From a virus: a stretch of DNA of 64,000 nt. The DNA is taken from positions 1 through 64,000 of the IMG/VR virus record IMGVR_UViG_3300033150_002805. The stretch is one strand, 5' to 3'. This document shows positions 43,022 through 51,028 of the stretch, in pieces; position 1 is the first letter of the stretch; each line of letters starts with the position of its first letter. The notes below the pieces were generated by a model, which worked only from the letters and a program-made list of their open reading frames with translations, was not told the DNA's origin and ran no database searches. Both the position numbers and the translations under genes were made by a program.

Positions 43022-43492
43022 ATGAAAAAAGAGAAAAAGAAAAAAATTATAGATAGATTTTATAAAAAATACAACAAAGAAAGAAGAGCCAAAGATGGAT
43101 ATTGGTTAATTCCTCCCGAGATTTACGAACCCCTAAAAAAAGAATTTAATTTCGATTTCGATCCTTGTCCAAATCCAAGACCAAAAAATTTTAATGGGTT
43201 AAAAGTAGAATGGGGTAAATCAAATTGGGTTAACCCCCCCCCATTCTGGGCAGGAATTACGGCTTGGGTTAGAAAAGCTATAGAGGAACAGAAAAAAGGT
43301 AAAACTTCTGTTTTAATTTTGCCACTCGATAATTGGGTTAATTTATTGTTCCAAGCGAAAGCACAAATAAGACCGCTAGGATTTCACGAGTGGGTGCATA
43401 CCAAAGATAAATCAAGAAGAAAAGCACCAAGACCATCATTTTTATTTATTTTAAAACCTGAATCAAAAAAATCGAAAGATTTAAAACAATAA
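43022..43492 (+). CDS. Phage Dam-like (PF05869-type) N6-adenine methyltransferase
   Basis: 156 residues. FDFDPCPNPRPKN, WGKSNWVNPPPFW and VLILPLDNWVN match the phage DNA N-6-adenine-methyltransferase family, which uses an NPP motif. It starts four bases after the previous gene ends. Complements the two enzymes upstream. Confidence 0.7.
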   Translation: MKKEKKKKIIDRFYKKYNKERRAKDGYWLIPPEIYEPLKKEFNFDFDPCPNPRPKNFNGLKVEWGKSNWVNPPPFWAGITAWVRKAIEEQKKGKTSVLILPLDNWVNLLFQAKAQIRPLGFHEWVHTKDKSRRKAPRPSFLFILKPESKKSKDLKQ

Positions 43493-43506
43493 ACCATATT
43501 CTAGAT

Positions 43507-43535
43507 TTGACCCGAAAATCCAAAAATGGCATAAT
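43507..43535 (+). promoter_or_regulatory. Sigma70-type promoter
   Basis: TTGACC at 43507-43512, 17-base spacer, CATAAT at 43530-43535. It points at the genes from 43643. Confidence 0.55.
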
Positions 43536-43642
43536 AGATTCCTAAATCATATAAATTAAACCAACTAATAATTTCTGAAGAAAGAAGTTTTCAAATTCAA
43601 AACAACAAGGAATAAAATAAGTAAGAGAGTTATTTGGAAAGT

Positions 43643-43753
43643 ATGAATCTTTCAACTTTCCAATTAGCCCTTTTACAAATGAAAAAAGAAGTGGCTAAAG
43701 AAAGGAGAGAATATGTTTGTTTTGAGGGTGTTACTTCCGTTAAAATGTTCTGA
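43643..43753 (+). CDS. Very small hypothetical protein
   Basis: 36 residues (MNLSTFQLALLQMKKEVAKE...). Out of frame with and overlapping the next small gene. Function unknown. Confidence 0.35.
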   Translation: MNLSTFQLALLQMKKEVAKERREYVCFEGVTSVKMF

Positions 43754-43880
43754 ATGTCATAGTAGAGAGTTTAAAGTTTCCATTATCAGATATAATCCTG
43801 TTTTAATGAATATTTTTTGTGTTAAATGTAATAAACGATGGGTTTATGATGAAAAAAAGTTAGTTGAAAAAAGGAGGTAG
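43713..43880 (+). CDS. Small zinc-ribbon protein
   Basis: 55 residues with CSEC and CVKC pairs. Overlaps the preceding short frame. Probably nucleic acid- or protein-binding. Confidence 0.45.
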   Translation: MFVLRVLLPLKCSECHSREFKVSIIRYNPVLMNIFCVKCNKRWVYDEKKLVEKRR

Positions 43881-43884
43881 TATG

Positions 43885-44061
43885 ATGTCTGAGTCTCTTC
43901 AATTTCCGATGAATTGCCAATTTTGTGGAAATAAAACTAAGTTTATTATCTATAAGTTTAATAATCACTATTTTTTGAGATGCGGTGTTTGTAATCGAAT
44001 ATTGATGTCTGTTCCTGAAAAAGTTATTGAGGTTATCACTGTTGAAGAAAAGCCACCATAA
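43885..44061 (+). CDS. Small zinc-ribbon protein with strong Shine-Dalgarno
   Basis: 58 residues. CQFC near residue 12 and CGVC near residue 37. AAGGAGG at 43871-43877 sits seven bases before the ATG at 43885 (an ATG three bases earlier is less well placed), one of few clear Shine-Dalgarno sites here. Confidence 0.5.
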   Translation: MSESLQFPMNCQFCGNKTKFIIYKFNNHYFLRCGVCNRILMSVPEKVIEVITVEEKPP

Positions 44062-44066
44062 TAAAC

Positions 44067-44100
44067 ATTGTGAGGAAGTGATAACTCACTTCCTCACAAT
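44067..44100 (+). other. 15-bp perfect hairpin upstream of the broken methyltransferase
   Basis: ATTGTGAGGAAGTGA 44067-44081 is exactly complementary to TCACTTCCTCACAAT 44086-44100 around a TAAC loop. The methyltransferase ATG is eight bases downstream and no T-run follows. It may be an operator or a leader hairpin. Confidence 0.6.
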
Positions 44101-44108
44101 CTTAATAT

Positions 44109-44414
44109 ATGAAACCACCATTAAGCAAAAGGTACTCTGATGATTTTCAAACTCCACCAGAGGCTCTTAGACCACTCATCCCGTTTTTGAAAAAGGGTTG
44201 GATAATTTGGGAATGTGCAGAAGGCAAAGGCAATTTATCTCAATCTTTGTGGAGAAAGGGATTTGAGGTAATAGGCTCTGATGTGATTGGAGACAAATTT
44301 GAGAGAACAAAATTGATTGTGGAACCAATGAAAAATGGTTATCAACAATGGAGAGGAGCTGATTTTTTAAAATGGAAGCCCGAAATTTTTAATTGTATAA
44401 TTACAAAGATTTAA
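44109..44414 (+). pseudogene. 5-prime fragment of a SAM methyltransferase
   Basis: 101 residues (SDDFQTPPEALRPLIPFLKKGWIIWECAEGKG, ..GADFLKWKPEIFNCIITK). The family would continue with NPPY and about 35 more residues, but the frame stops after IITKI. The remaining C-terminal part is found after the TnpB element (45801-45983), so this is the upstream half of a disrupted gene. Confidence 0.65.
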
Positions 44415-44503
44415 CCGAGAAAGCTCCCGAATTTATTCGTAGAGATGAATCGGAAAGTTCTTTAAGGGTTTGACACATATTGTTGATAGAGCGATAATGA
44501 ATG

Positions 44504-44556
44504 TAGCGGTTAGGTCATTTTTTATGCCCGCCAAGACCTAACCGTTAAGGCGGGCA
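44504..44556 (+). other. H-type pseudoknot or overlapping palindromes at the element left end
   Basis: CGGTTAGGTC 44507-44516 pairs with GACCTAACCG 44535-44544 (10 bp, extendable to 13 with one G-U). TGCCCGCC 44525-44532, inside its loop, pairs with GGCGGGCA 44549-44556, outside the first stem. This is a classical pseudoknot geometry. It may be the element left end or a remnant of something else. Confidence 0.55.
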
Positions 44557-44667
44557 CTTAATTATAAGACCATGCCAAAAGGAGTTTATAAACATAAAAG
44601 AAAATCGAAATTAGATTTAATTAAAAAGGGGAGAATAAGCGAATGGAATACCATTTGGTAAAAAAAT

Positions 44668-45780
44668 ATGAAAAAAACATTTCAGTATAGAATTAAACCA
44701 AATCTTCAAACTTATCAAAAAGCAGAAAAATGGCTTTCTCTTTGTCGTCAACTATACAATAATTGTCTTAATGAAAGGATAATTGCTTATCAAGAAAACA
44801 AGAAATCAATCTCTCAATATAATCAGATGAAAAGACTTCCTCAATTGAAGAAAGTATTTCCAGAGTATAAACAAGTCAATTCTCAAACCCTTCAAGATGT
44901 GATACAGAGATTAGATAAAGCTTTTCAGGGATTTTTCAGAAGAGTTAAATCTAAAAATGGTAAGGCAGGATTTCCAAGGTTCAAAGGGCAAAATAGATAT
45001 GATTCATTCACTCTTAAACAAACAGGATGGAAACTTCAGAATCAAAATAACTATTTGGAAATAAAGAACATTGGCAAATTTAAGATTTTTCTCTCCAGAC
45101 CAATTGAAGGCGATGTTAAAACAATAACTATCCGCAGAACTTCAACTAATAAATGGTTTGTCTCTTTTGCTTGCGAGAATGTTCCTCAAAAAATACTTCC
45201 CAAAACAGGAAAAGAAATTGGAATTGATATGGGTTGTCAGTCATTTCTGACCGATTCTAATGGCAATAAAATTAACAATCCAAGATTTTTCAAAAAATCT
45301 CAGGATATTCTTAAAATGAGACAGCAAAGACTTTCTCAAAAAGTTAAAGGCTCTAATCGTAGAAATAAAGCAAGATTATTGGTAGCTAAAATTCACGAGA
45401 AAATTTCTAATCAACGGAAGAATTTTCACTTCAAAATAGCAAATAAACTAATTAAAGAAAACGATAAAATCTATATTGAAAAGTTAAATTCTTTTAAATC
45501 TTTTAGAAGTCTAAATAAATCAATAAAAGATGTAGCTTGGTTTCAGTTCTTTAATATTCTTGCTTTCAAAGCGGAGGAGGCTGGGAAGCAAGTTATTAAG
45601 GTTCCAGCTAAAAATACATCTCAAGTCTGTTCCAAATGCGGAAAGATAGTAGAAAAAGATTTGTCTGTCCGTATTCATAAATGTCCTTTTTGTGGATTAG
45701 AAACAGACCGTGATTGGAATTCAGCTTTAAATATTCTTAGGCTCGGGCAGAGCCTTCGGTTAATCCCGAGAATCTCCTGA
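44668..45780 (+). CDS. tnpB: TnpB RNA-guided nuclease (IS200/IS605 OrfB)
   Basis: 370 residues, normal length. N-terminal YRIKPN..Y..A.KW, RuvC acid 1 in IGIDMG (about 187-192), RuvC acid 2 in YIEKLNS (near 280), zinc finger CSKC/CPFC near 325-345 and RuvC acid 3 in DRDWNSALN near 350. All three acids are present, so it may be active. Known TnpB proteins are guided by an RNA from the element's own 3-prime end. Confidence 0.85.
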   Translation: MKKTFQYRIKPNLQTYQKAEKWLSLCRQLYNNCLNERIIAYQENKKSISQYNQMKRLPQLKKVFPEYKQVNSQTLQDVIQRLDKAFQGFFRRVKSKNGKAGFPRFKGQNRYDSFTLKQTGWKLQNQNNYLEIKNIGKFKIFLSRPIEGDVKTITIRRTSTNKWFVSFACENVPQKILPKTGKEIGIDMGCQSFLTDSNGNKINNPRFFKKSQDILKMRQQRLSQKVKGSNRRNKARLLVAKIHEKISNQRKNFHFKIANKLIKENDKIYIEKLNSFKSFRSLNKSIKDVAWFQFFNILAFKAEEAGKQVIKVPAKNTSQVCSKCGKIVEKDLSVRIHKCPFCGLETDRDWNSALNILRLGQSLRLIPRIS

Positions 45781-45802
45781 CTTCAGTCAAGGAGAGTGTC
45801 AA
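45742..45802 (+). ncRNA. Probable omega-RNA 3-prime scaffold and element right end
   Basis: CTCGGG 45742-45747 with CCCGAG 45765-45770, then TCTCC/GGAGA and TGACT/AGTCA (45773-45795), form two hairpins overlapping the tnpB end. In known elements the guide is the sequence just after the right end, here beginning with AAAACTTTCG of the methyltransferase. Assignment is by analogy. Confidence 0.5.
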
Positions 45803-45983
45803 AACTTTCGAAACAAGAAAACGTCAAAAGTTATTTAAAAAAAATGGAATTGAAGTAATTTTATTCGATAAGAGAATAAATTTTGAAACTCCGAGTGGAA
45901 AAGGCTCGGGTAGCTGGTTCGCCTCAGCTTGGTTCACGAATTGGTTAAACATTGGTAGACAATTAACCTTTGTGAATCTGTGA
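45801..45983 (+). pseudogene. 3-prime fragment of the SAM methyltransferase
   Basis: The frame 45801-45983 reads KTFETRKRQKLFKKNGIEVI, LFDKRINFETPSGKGSGSWF and ASAWFTNWLNIGRQLTF, then TGA. This is the expected C-terminus of the phage methyltransferase whose N-terminus is at 44109-44414. The connecting region of about 35 residues with NPPY is missing. It has no own start. Confidence 0.65.
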
Positions 45984-46056
45984 ATTTGTTCAAATGAAAA
46001 TTGTTCGAGAAAAAAATAAATTAGGATTTAAAGAAAATAACTTGTTTAAGAAAAAG

Positions 46057-46081
46057 AGCCAGATTTTTTTTAAATCTGGCT
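46057..46081 (-). terminator. Terminator-like hairpin
   Basis: AGCCAGATTT 46057-46066 with AAATCTGGCT 46072-46081. On the minus strand it is followed by CTTTTTCTT, so it could end the terminase transcript; on the plus strand no T-run follows. It lies downstream of the broken homing gene on that strand. Confidence 0.55.
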
Positions 46082-46210
46082 TAAGAAAGGTAATGGCAGA
46101 ACCTTTGAAAGGACTATCTCATTTTAACAAAATCAAATCATGTGTCAAGAGGATTACCAACCTTTTGGAAAAATGCTTAACAATTAAACGAAATATGAAT
46201 ATAATGAATA

Positions 46211-47130
46211 ATGGAACTTATTTGTAAAGTTTGTGGAAAAAAATTTGAAAAAAAAGATATTACACAAAAACTTATAATAAGGAATGTTTTTCCGAGTGGA
46301 AAAAATTGACTACCCCAAAAGGAGATAAATCTCCTTTTTGGAAGGGTGAAATTAAGAAAAGGTGCTTAAATTGTGGAAAAATTTTCCATTCATTTCCTTT
46401 CTTAAAACAGAAGTATTGTTCTCATAAGTGTGCTAATTCAAAAAATAGAATATATCACCTTGATGAGAATTTTTTTCAAGAAATTCGAACTGAAAACCAA
46501 GCTTATTGGCTTGGATTTGTTCTTGCTGATGGTTGTATTGGAGCTAATAAATCTCTAGATATTACTCTTAAGATTCAAGATAGAAACCATCTTGAGAAGT
46601 TTCTTAGAGATATCAAAGCTAAAAATCCATTAAAAGATTCAACAACAAAAACAAAAATCAAAATCTTTTCAGTTAAATTGATTCGGAATTTAAAAAAATT
46701 CAATATGGTTTCTCCCAGACCTAAAAATGTCGGATTACCAAAAATTTCAAAAAAATTATTTCCACATTTAATTAGAGGAATTTTTGATGGTGATGGTTGT
46801 TTAATATTTAATAAGATAAATCGAAAAAATAAAAAATCGGAGTTTTATTATTCTAGTTTTTCTATTTCTAATTCTTCAAGAATTTTATTATCAGATATTC
46901 AAATTATTTTGATGAAAAATTGTCAATTGGAAAGAACTAAACTCATAAAGAGAAGTGGAGGTTATGAATTGATCTATGGTGGAAGATTACAAACTCGAAG
47001 AATAATGTCTTTCCTTTATAGTAATGCTCACATCTATTTGGAAAGGAAATTCAAGATTTTTGAAGATTTAATGAATTATTCACCAAAAATACGAAAAAGA
47101 GACTGGCATGGACGATTTACCAATTCTTAG
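46211..47130 (+). pseudogene. LAGLIDADG homing endonuclease broken by one base in a poly-A run
   Basis: The start MELICKVCGKKFEKK at 46211 is a zinc-finger opening. After a run of eight A near 46250 the frame changes; inserting one A would give RYYTKTYNKECFSEWKKLTTPKGDKSPFWKG and continue in the long frame. That frame has a second CLNCGKIF...KYCSHKC finger and two LAGLIDADG motifs (AYWLGFVLADGCI and LIRGIFDGDGCL). It ends over the last codons of the terminase gene. It is a pseudogene or a sequencing error; the TTG at 46306 is not a good start. Confidence 0.7.
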
Positions 47131-48607
47131 GAATGGGAGGCTGTTCCCCACCTCCTGGTAAGAATAACGATTTGCCTCCCGCTCTCACTTCTCTATCCTG
47201 TTTTCCTGAAGTTCCAAATTTTGAAAGACCGATTAGGGCAAGGGCTATACTATCGAAATCATCAGCATGACCCTCAGCACTCTCGATCTTTTGCAAATCA
47301 TCGGTCATAGAACAGATGCTATTAAGCATTTCCTCGTCATCGAATATCTGAATTTGTTTATTCAGAACAGCTTTTTCAAATTCGGTCGCCATTTGGATTC
47401 TCATTTTGGGGGTAAAAATAATGGGAATAAAATGAGTGGTTAACAATCCAGAATCTTGAGCACCCAAAAACTCTCCTCTTGTTGCGTCAAAATAAAGATA
47501 GCTGATCCCGAAATTTTTAATAGCTTCCTTACAATACTCGACTTGGCTAGGGTGAAAAGGATCGAAAGGCTTTGCAGTATAGTAGGGCCAAGATTTCATA
47601 ATTTTGTGGTGAATCATAATCGCTTTCTTATCTTTAATCTCAAACACAACAAAAGAACTGTTGTGTTTTTTTCGGCCGATATCTAATCCCGCAACAACTA
47701 AATTAGGAGTATCTAATCCTTGAGCCAAAGGAATGTTTCTTAGTTGAGGATTTACAACATCCTTTCTTAGTTGTTCTTTTTTGAAAAAGGAATCAGTGGA
47801 ATAATAAGGTTCACATTGGATTTCTGAGGCAAAGGCACGTTCGCCCATGACTTTTACTTTTGCTTTTAATTGTTCTAGGGTGTAAAACTCGGGCCAGGTT
47901 GGGACTTCATTGCCTTGACTATCTTTGGTAATTCCAGGATATTTTCTAAAATGGAATTTCTTTTGTAATTCAGGATCAAAATAAAAATCTGCTCTTGTTA
48001 ATGGACTTCCTACTATATGAATTTCACCTCCTGGCTTTACGGTTTCCAAAATTACACTTCTAAATATCTCACCAATCTTTAAGATGATAGTTGGATGAGT
48101 CTTCGAAGCTGGATCTGAAAGAACATCATCCAACAGAAGAATATCGCTCTTGGCTCCTCTCGTGAACGAAGTGATACCAACAGGCCTTATTCTAGTTATA
48201 TATCTTTTATCCCAGGTATAAGCAGCTATGTTTTCTGCAAGAGGTTTTAGGTTTATGAGTTCTTTGAAGTATGGATTTTTATCTATAAGAGTCTTGACTT
48301 GAGAAATATGCCAGCCTGCAAGAGTTTCGTTATAGGAAAACAGCCTGATATCCAAATCTTCATTAACTCCTCTAAACATAATATTATATAAAATCCAGGA
48401 ATAAAAGGATGATGATTTGAAGTGACTTCTGGCAGCAATCTTCATTGTCCTATCATATTTTTGTAAGTAATTACAACTTTCTTCAATATAGTCACCTCCG
48501 ATGAAATTAGTAAAACTTTTTGAAAATATTTTAGTTGTGAACAAAAAAAACGATTTCGAACAATCGCTTAAAAGCTGAACTTTTTCTTTGAGTTCTTGAT
48601 TACTCAT
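47117..48607 (-). CDS. terL: Terminase large subunit
   Basis: 496 residues. ARSHFKSSS near residue 60 is a degenerate Walker A, ILLLDDVLS near 157 the Walker B, and AGLDIG near 308 with GHADDFDSIALAL near 440 are nuclease-domain acid motifs. It packages DNA into the head through the portal. It is minus-strand, far from the head genes at 15-27 kb, with plus-strand genes on both sides. The last codons overlap the homing endonuclease gene end. Confidence 0.85.
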   Translation of the reverse strand: MSNQELKEKVQLLSDCSKSFFLFTTKIFSKSFTNFIGGDYIEESCNYLQKYDRTMKIAARSHFKSSSFYSWILYNIMFRGVNEDLDIRLFSYNETLAGWHISQVKTLIDKNPYFKELINLKPLAENIAAYTWDKRYITRIRPVGITSFTRGAKSDILLLDDVLSDPASKTHPTIILKIGEIFRSVILETVKPGGEIHIVGSPLTRADFYFDPELQKKFHFRKYPGITKDSQGNEVPTWPEFYTLEQLKAKVKVMGERAFASEIQCEPYYSTDSFFKKEQLRKDVVNPQLRNIPLAQGLDTPNLVVAGLDIGRKKHNSSFVVFEIKDKKAIMIHHKIMKSWPYYTAKPFDPFHPSQVEYCKEAIKNFGISYLYFDATRGEFLGAQDSGLLTTHFIPIIFTPKMRIQMATEFEKAVLNKQIQIFDDEEMLNSICSMTDDLQKIESAEGHADDFDSIALALIGLSKFGTSGKQDREVRAGGKSLFLPGGGEQPPIPKNW

Positions 48608-48623
48608 ATTGAATCCTGGTTTA

Positions 48624-49073
48624 TTATTTCTTCTCTTTGGATATTGCCTTTAATATTTCTCGAATACTGCCACCACTTTCTACTTCAACAGAATACCTTT
48701 CTTGATAAATATTTTTTAACTTATTTAATTCAATCTCATCATTTCTTATTTCAGAATTCAATTCTTTAACATTTCTAATCGATGGTTCTTTCCGTTTATA
48801 TTCTTTTTCCAATAGGTCAGTTAATTTTTTTATCCTTTCCTCGATGGAGAAAATCGCTCCCGATAAAATTATCTTATTGGGAATCTTAAGAAAATTCTTT
48901 TGCACCCATGAGATGGATTTTCGAACCGTAGATATGGAAACATTATATTTCTTCGTAAGTTCCCAGTAAGGAAGCTTTTCGTAAAAATGGCTAACAAAAA
49001 TTTTAATTCTTTTATCCAGAATTTTTTCGTCTTCAAGTGCTGATGGTCTTCCTGGTGAATTGTATTTTTTCAT
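48624..49073 (-). CDS. terS: Terminase small subunit-like HTH protein
   Basis: 149 residues. PYWELTKKYNVSISTVRKSISWVQK is a helix-turn-helix near residue 35-60, followed by a coiled helical part. This layout and the position directly before the large subunit fit a TerS that recognises the packaging site. No known family motif beyond HTH. Confidence 0.6.
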   Translation of the reverse strand: MKKYNSPGRPSALEDEKILDKRIKIFVSHFYEKLPYWELTKKYNVSISTVRKSISWVQKNFLKIPNKIILSGAIFSIEERIKKLTDLLEKEYKRKEPSIRNVKELNSEIRNDEIELNKLKNIYQERYSVEVESGGSIREILKAISKEKK

Positions 49074-49089
49074 ATTTTTAGTTTTCCAC

Positions 49090-49118
49090 TTGACAGTCTT
49101 TCTTGAGAATGATAATAT
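49090..49118 (+). promoter_or_regulatory. Sigma70-type promoter
   Basis: TTGACA at 49090-49095, 17-base spacer, TAATAT at 49113-49118, same TTTTCCAC upstream block as at 34752. It drives the genes from 49139 and diverges from the terminase pair. Confidence 0.8.
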
Positions 49119-49138
49119 AAGATAAGATTGCCAATATT

Positions 49139-49423
49139 ATGAATAAAGATAATAATGAAATATTCAAAACTTCTAATTTGAATTTAGCGACCTTTTTAGT
49201 TGTTAAAAATTTTAAATTGATTAAAATTTTAAATGGTTCAAAAAGAAAGACTTTTGTTTTCATTGACTCTCCCAAATTACAGAAAATGGTTTGGGTTTTT
49301 AATTTTGGGGAAGATAATGATGATAATCTTATGGTTGACGGAAGAAAAATACTTCAGACTCTAAGAGATATGAAAACAAAACTCTATAGTAGTTTACCAA
49401 AGGAAGAATTAAATGTCAAGTGA
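49139..49423 (+). CDS. DUF5659-like protein
   Basis: 94 residues. EIFKTSNLNLATFLVVKNFKLIKI and a central FVFIDSPKLQKMVWVFNFG are the features of the DUF5659 family seen in Patescibacteria and their phages. Function unknown. Its TGA stop lies inside the palindrome at 49421. Confidence 0.55.
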   Translation: MNKDNNEIFKTSNLNLATFLVVKNFKLIKILNGSKRKTFVFIDSPKLQKMVWVFNFGEDNDDNLMVDGRKILQTLRDMKTKLYSSLPKEELNVK

Positions 49424-49434
49424 ACCCAGGTTCA
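49421..49434. repeat. Copy of the TGAACCYNGGTTCA palindrome at a gene end
   Basis: TGAACCCAGGTTCA; the stop codon of the DUF5659-like gene forms its first three bases. Confidence 0.7.
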
Positions 49435-49489
49435 AATATGATTCAAACTTCTCTTGATATAAAAATCAATTATTTCAATCTATTTTAGA

Positions 49490-50173
49490 ATGAAGATGAA
49501 ATGCAAAAAATGTAGCAAGCCAGCAAAAAGTCGCGGTCTGTGTAGCACTCATTATTATAAACAATATCGTAGAAAATATCGTCAAGAATATCATTATAAA
49601 AATAAAGAAAAAGAGAATACAAGAAGTAGAAAGTATTATAAAAAACATAAAGAAGAAAAGAGAGAATATGATAAAAAATATCGAGAAAAAAATAGAGAAA
49701 AGAGAAGACTATATGCGAAAGAATGGAGAAAAAGAAATAAAGAAAAAGTAAAAAAGATATAAAAAGACATATAGAGAGAAAAATCCCGATCGTTATAGAA
49801 AGTATAAACGAGAATATCAGGAAAAAAGAATGCAAACTAATCCAAAATTTCGTCTAGATAGAAGCATCTCAACTGCTATTTGTCATTCTTTACACGGTAA
49901 AAAAGCGGGAAGAAATGGGAATTTTTGGTTGATTATACATTAGATGCCTTGATGAAACATTTAGAAAACCAATTTGATAAGAATATGAACTGGAATAATT
50001 ATGGATCTTATTGGGAAATTGATCATAAGAAACCAAAGTCTCTTTTCGAATATAATTCTTCAGAAGATTTAGAATTTAGAGAATGTTGGGCTTTGGAAAA
50101 TTTACAACCTTTAGAAAAAATAAAAAATCATAAGAAGAGAAATAAATATGTATCAAAAGAAACCGAAAATTAG
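49490..50173 (+). pseudogene. HNH-type homing endonuclease broken by two frameshifts
   Basis: The N-terminal part (CKKCSKPAKSRGLCSTHYYKQY, then Lys/Arg/Glu-rich helices) stops near 49762. Reading onward in another frame gives KRYKKTYREKNPDRYRKYKR to about 49920. A third frame then gives LVDYTLDALMKHLENQF and the HNH-like WEIDHKKPKSL...ALENLQPLEKIKNHKKRNK. Both changes lie at A runs and would be repaired by one extra A each. The gene is probably decayed. Confidence 0.65.
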
Positions 50174-50348
50174 AAGAAAAATGAGAAAACAAGAAATTGA
50201 TACGACGACTAAATTTAAAATAACTAAATTTGAAATAGAACTTGGGTTACCTAATTTAAGAGAAAAAAATCCAAAAGAAATTATGAATGCTCCACTCAAA
50301 TTAAGAAAATTTAGAATAGAATTTGAGGAAAATAATGGAAGAAATTAA
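50148..50348 (+). CDS. Hypothetical small protein
   Basis: 66 residues, basic (KPKIRRKMRKQEIDTT). Overlaps the HNH remnant end by 26 bases. Alternative ATG at 50181. No domain recognised. Confidence 0.35.
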   Translation: MYQKKPKIRRKMRKQEIDTTTKFKITKFEIELGLPNLREKNPKEIMNAPLKLRKFRIEFEENNGRN

Positions 50349-50398
50349 ATGAATCTGTTCTTAAAAACACAAAAGCTTACAGTAATAATCAAAGAAAC

Positions 50399-50424
50399 TC
50401 TCCGACTTTAGTCGTGGAAGTAGC
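50399..50424. other. Possible relic right end of another IS200/IS605 element
   Basis: CTCTCCGACTTTAGTCGTGG followed by AAGTAGCAAC resembles the hairpin and tail of the right end at 45773-45802 and the known ends of this family. No tnpB is nearby. It could be a relic; chance similarity cannot be excluded. Confidence 0.35.
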
Positions 50425-50435
50425 AACTAAAAGAA

Positions 50436-50975
50436 ATGAAAAATCTAAGCCTCATACAAAAAAATAAATTGGCTCAAGAGTCAGATAATGAACTCTCAAA
50501 ATGGCGAAGAGTGGGTTCGATTGCATATCTATATCAAGGAAAAATTCTTAAGAAAATAAAAGAAGAAAAACTTTATAAATATTTGGGAGAAAGTCCTGAA
50601 TTTGAAAGTTTTGAGATATATGTGAATTCAAGAGGGCTTGATTTAAGGAAAGCATATTATTTAATTCAAATTTGGACGACTTTCTGTGAGAAATTTAAAT
50701 ATAAACCAGAAGAATTAAGTGATATACATTGGACCTCGCTTAGAACTATACTTCCTTGTGTGAATGAAACTAATATAAAGGAATTAGTTGAAAAAGCACG
50801 AATATTAACAAGAACTCATTTGAATACTGAGATAAAACAATTGAAAGAAGGACTTTCTTCATTGGAAGAACTTGATCAACATAAACACGAATTTGTCCAT
50901 ATTGAATACTGGAGATGTCGAATTTGTGGAGAAAAAAGCATGGTTAAACCAAAAGATGATGAAATGGTAAAATAA
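50436..50975 (+). CDS. Hypothetical protein with terminal zinc-ribbon half
   Basis: 179 residues. Helical body (KAYYLIQIWTTFCEKF) and a C-terminal HEFVHIEYWRCRICGEKS with Cys pair and His residues. No family recognised; probably a DNA- or protein-binding early protein. Confidence 0.5.
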   Translation: MKNLSLIQKNKLAQESDNELSKWRRVGSIAYLYQGKILKKIKEEKLYKYLGESPEFESFEIYVNSRGLDLRKAYYLIQIWTTFCEKFKYKPEELSDIHWTSLRTILPCVNETNIKELVEKARILTRTHLNTEIKQLKEGLSSLEELDQHKHEFVHIEYWRCRICGEKSMVKPKDDEMVK

Positions 50976-51028
50976 TATAAATTGGAAACTTTCTTTATAG
51001 CACTTTAATATAATCTATATTCAATGAC

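Larger units (their letters stand above)
44400..45802 (+). mobile_element. IS200/IS605-type TnpB-only element inserted in a methyltransferase gene
   Basis: It contains tnpB but no TnpA, like IS1341-type elements. The right end is near 45802, after a CTCC..GGAG hairpin and GTGTCAA, as in IS200/IS605 ends. The left end is not certain and lies somewhere in 44400-44560. Flanking sequences encode the two parts of one methyltransferase. Confidence 0.55.

Noticed and set aside
45994-46227. 77-residue basic frame between the methyltransferase fragment and the homing endonuclease.
   Set aside because: It contains a strong hairpin, runs across the start of the homing gene and has no family support.
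46306-47130. Intact homing endonuclease starting with TTG at 46306.
   Set aside because: The upstream zinc-finger start in another frame continues directly into it if one A is added, so a frameshifted gene is a better description.
49485-49835. Hydrophobic minus-strand frame opposite the HNH gene.
   Set aside because: Composition is an antisense effect of Lys/Arg/Glu-rich coding; no start context.
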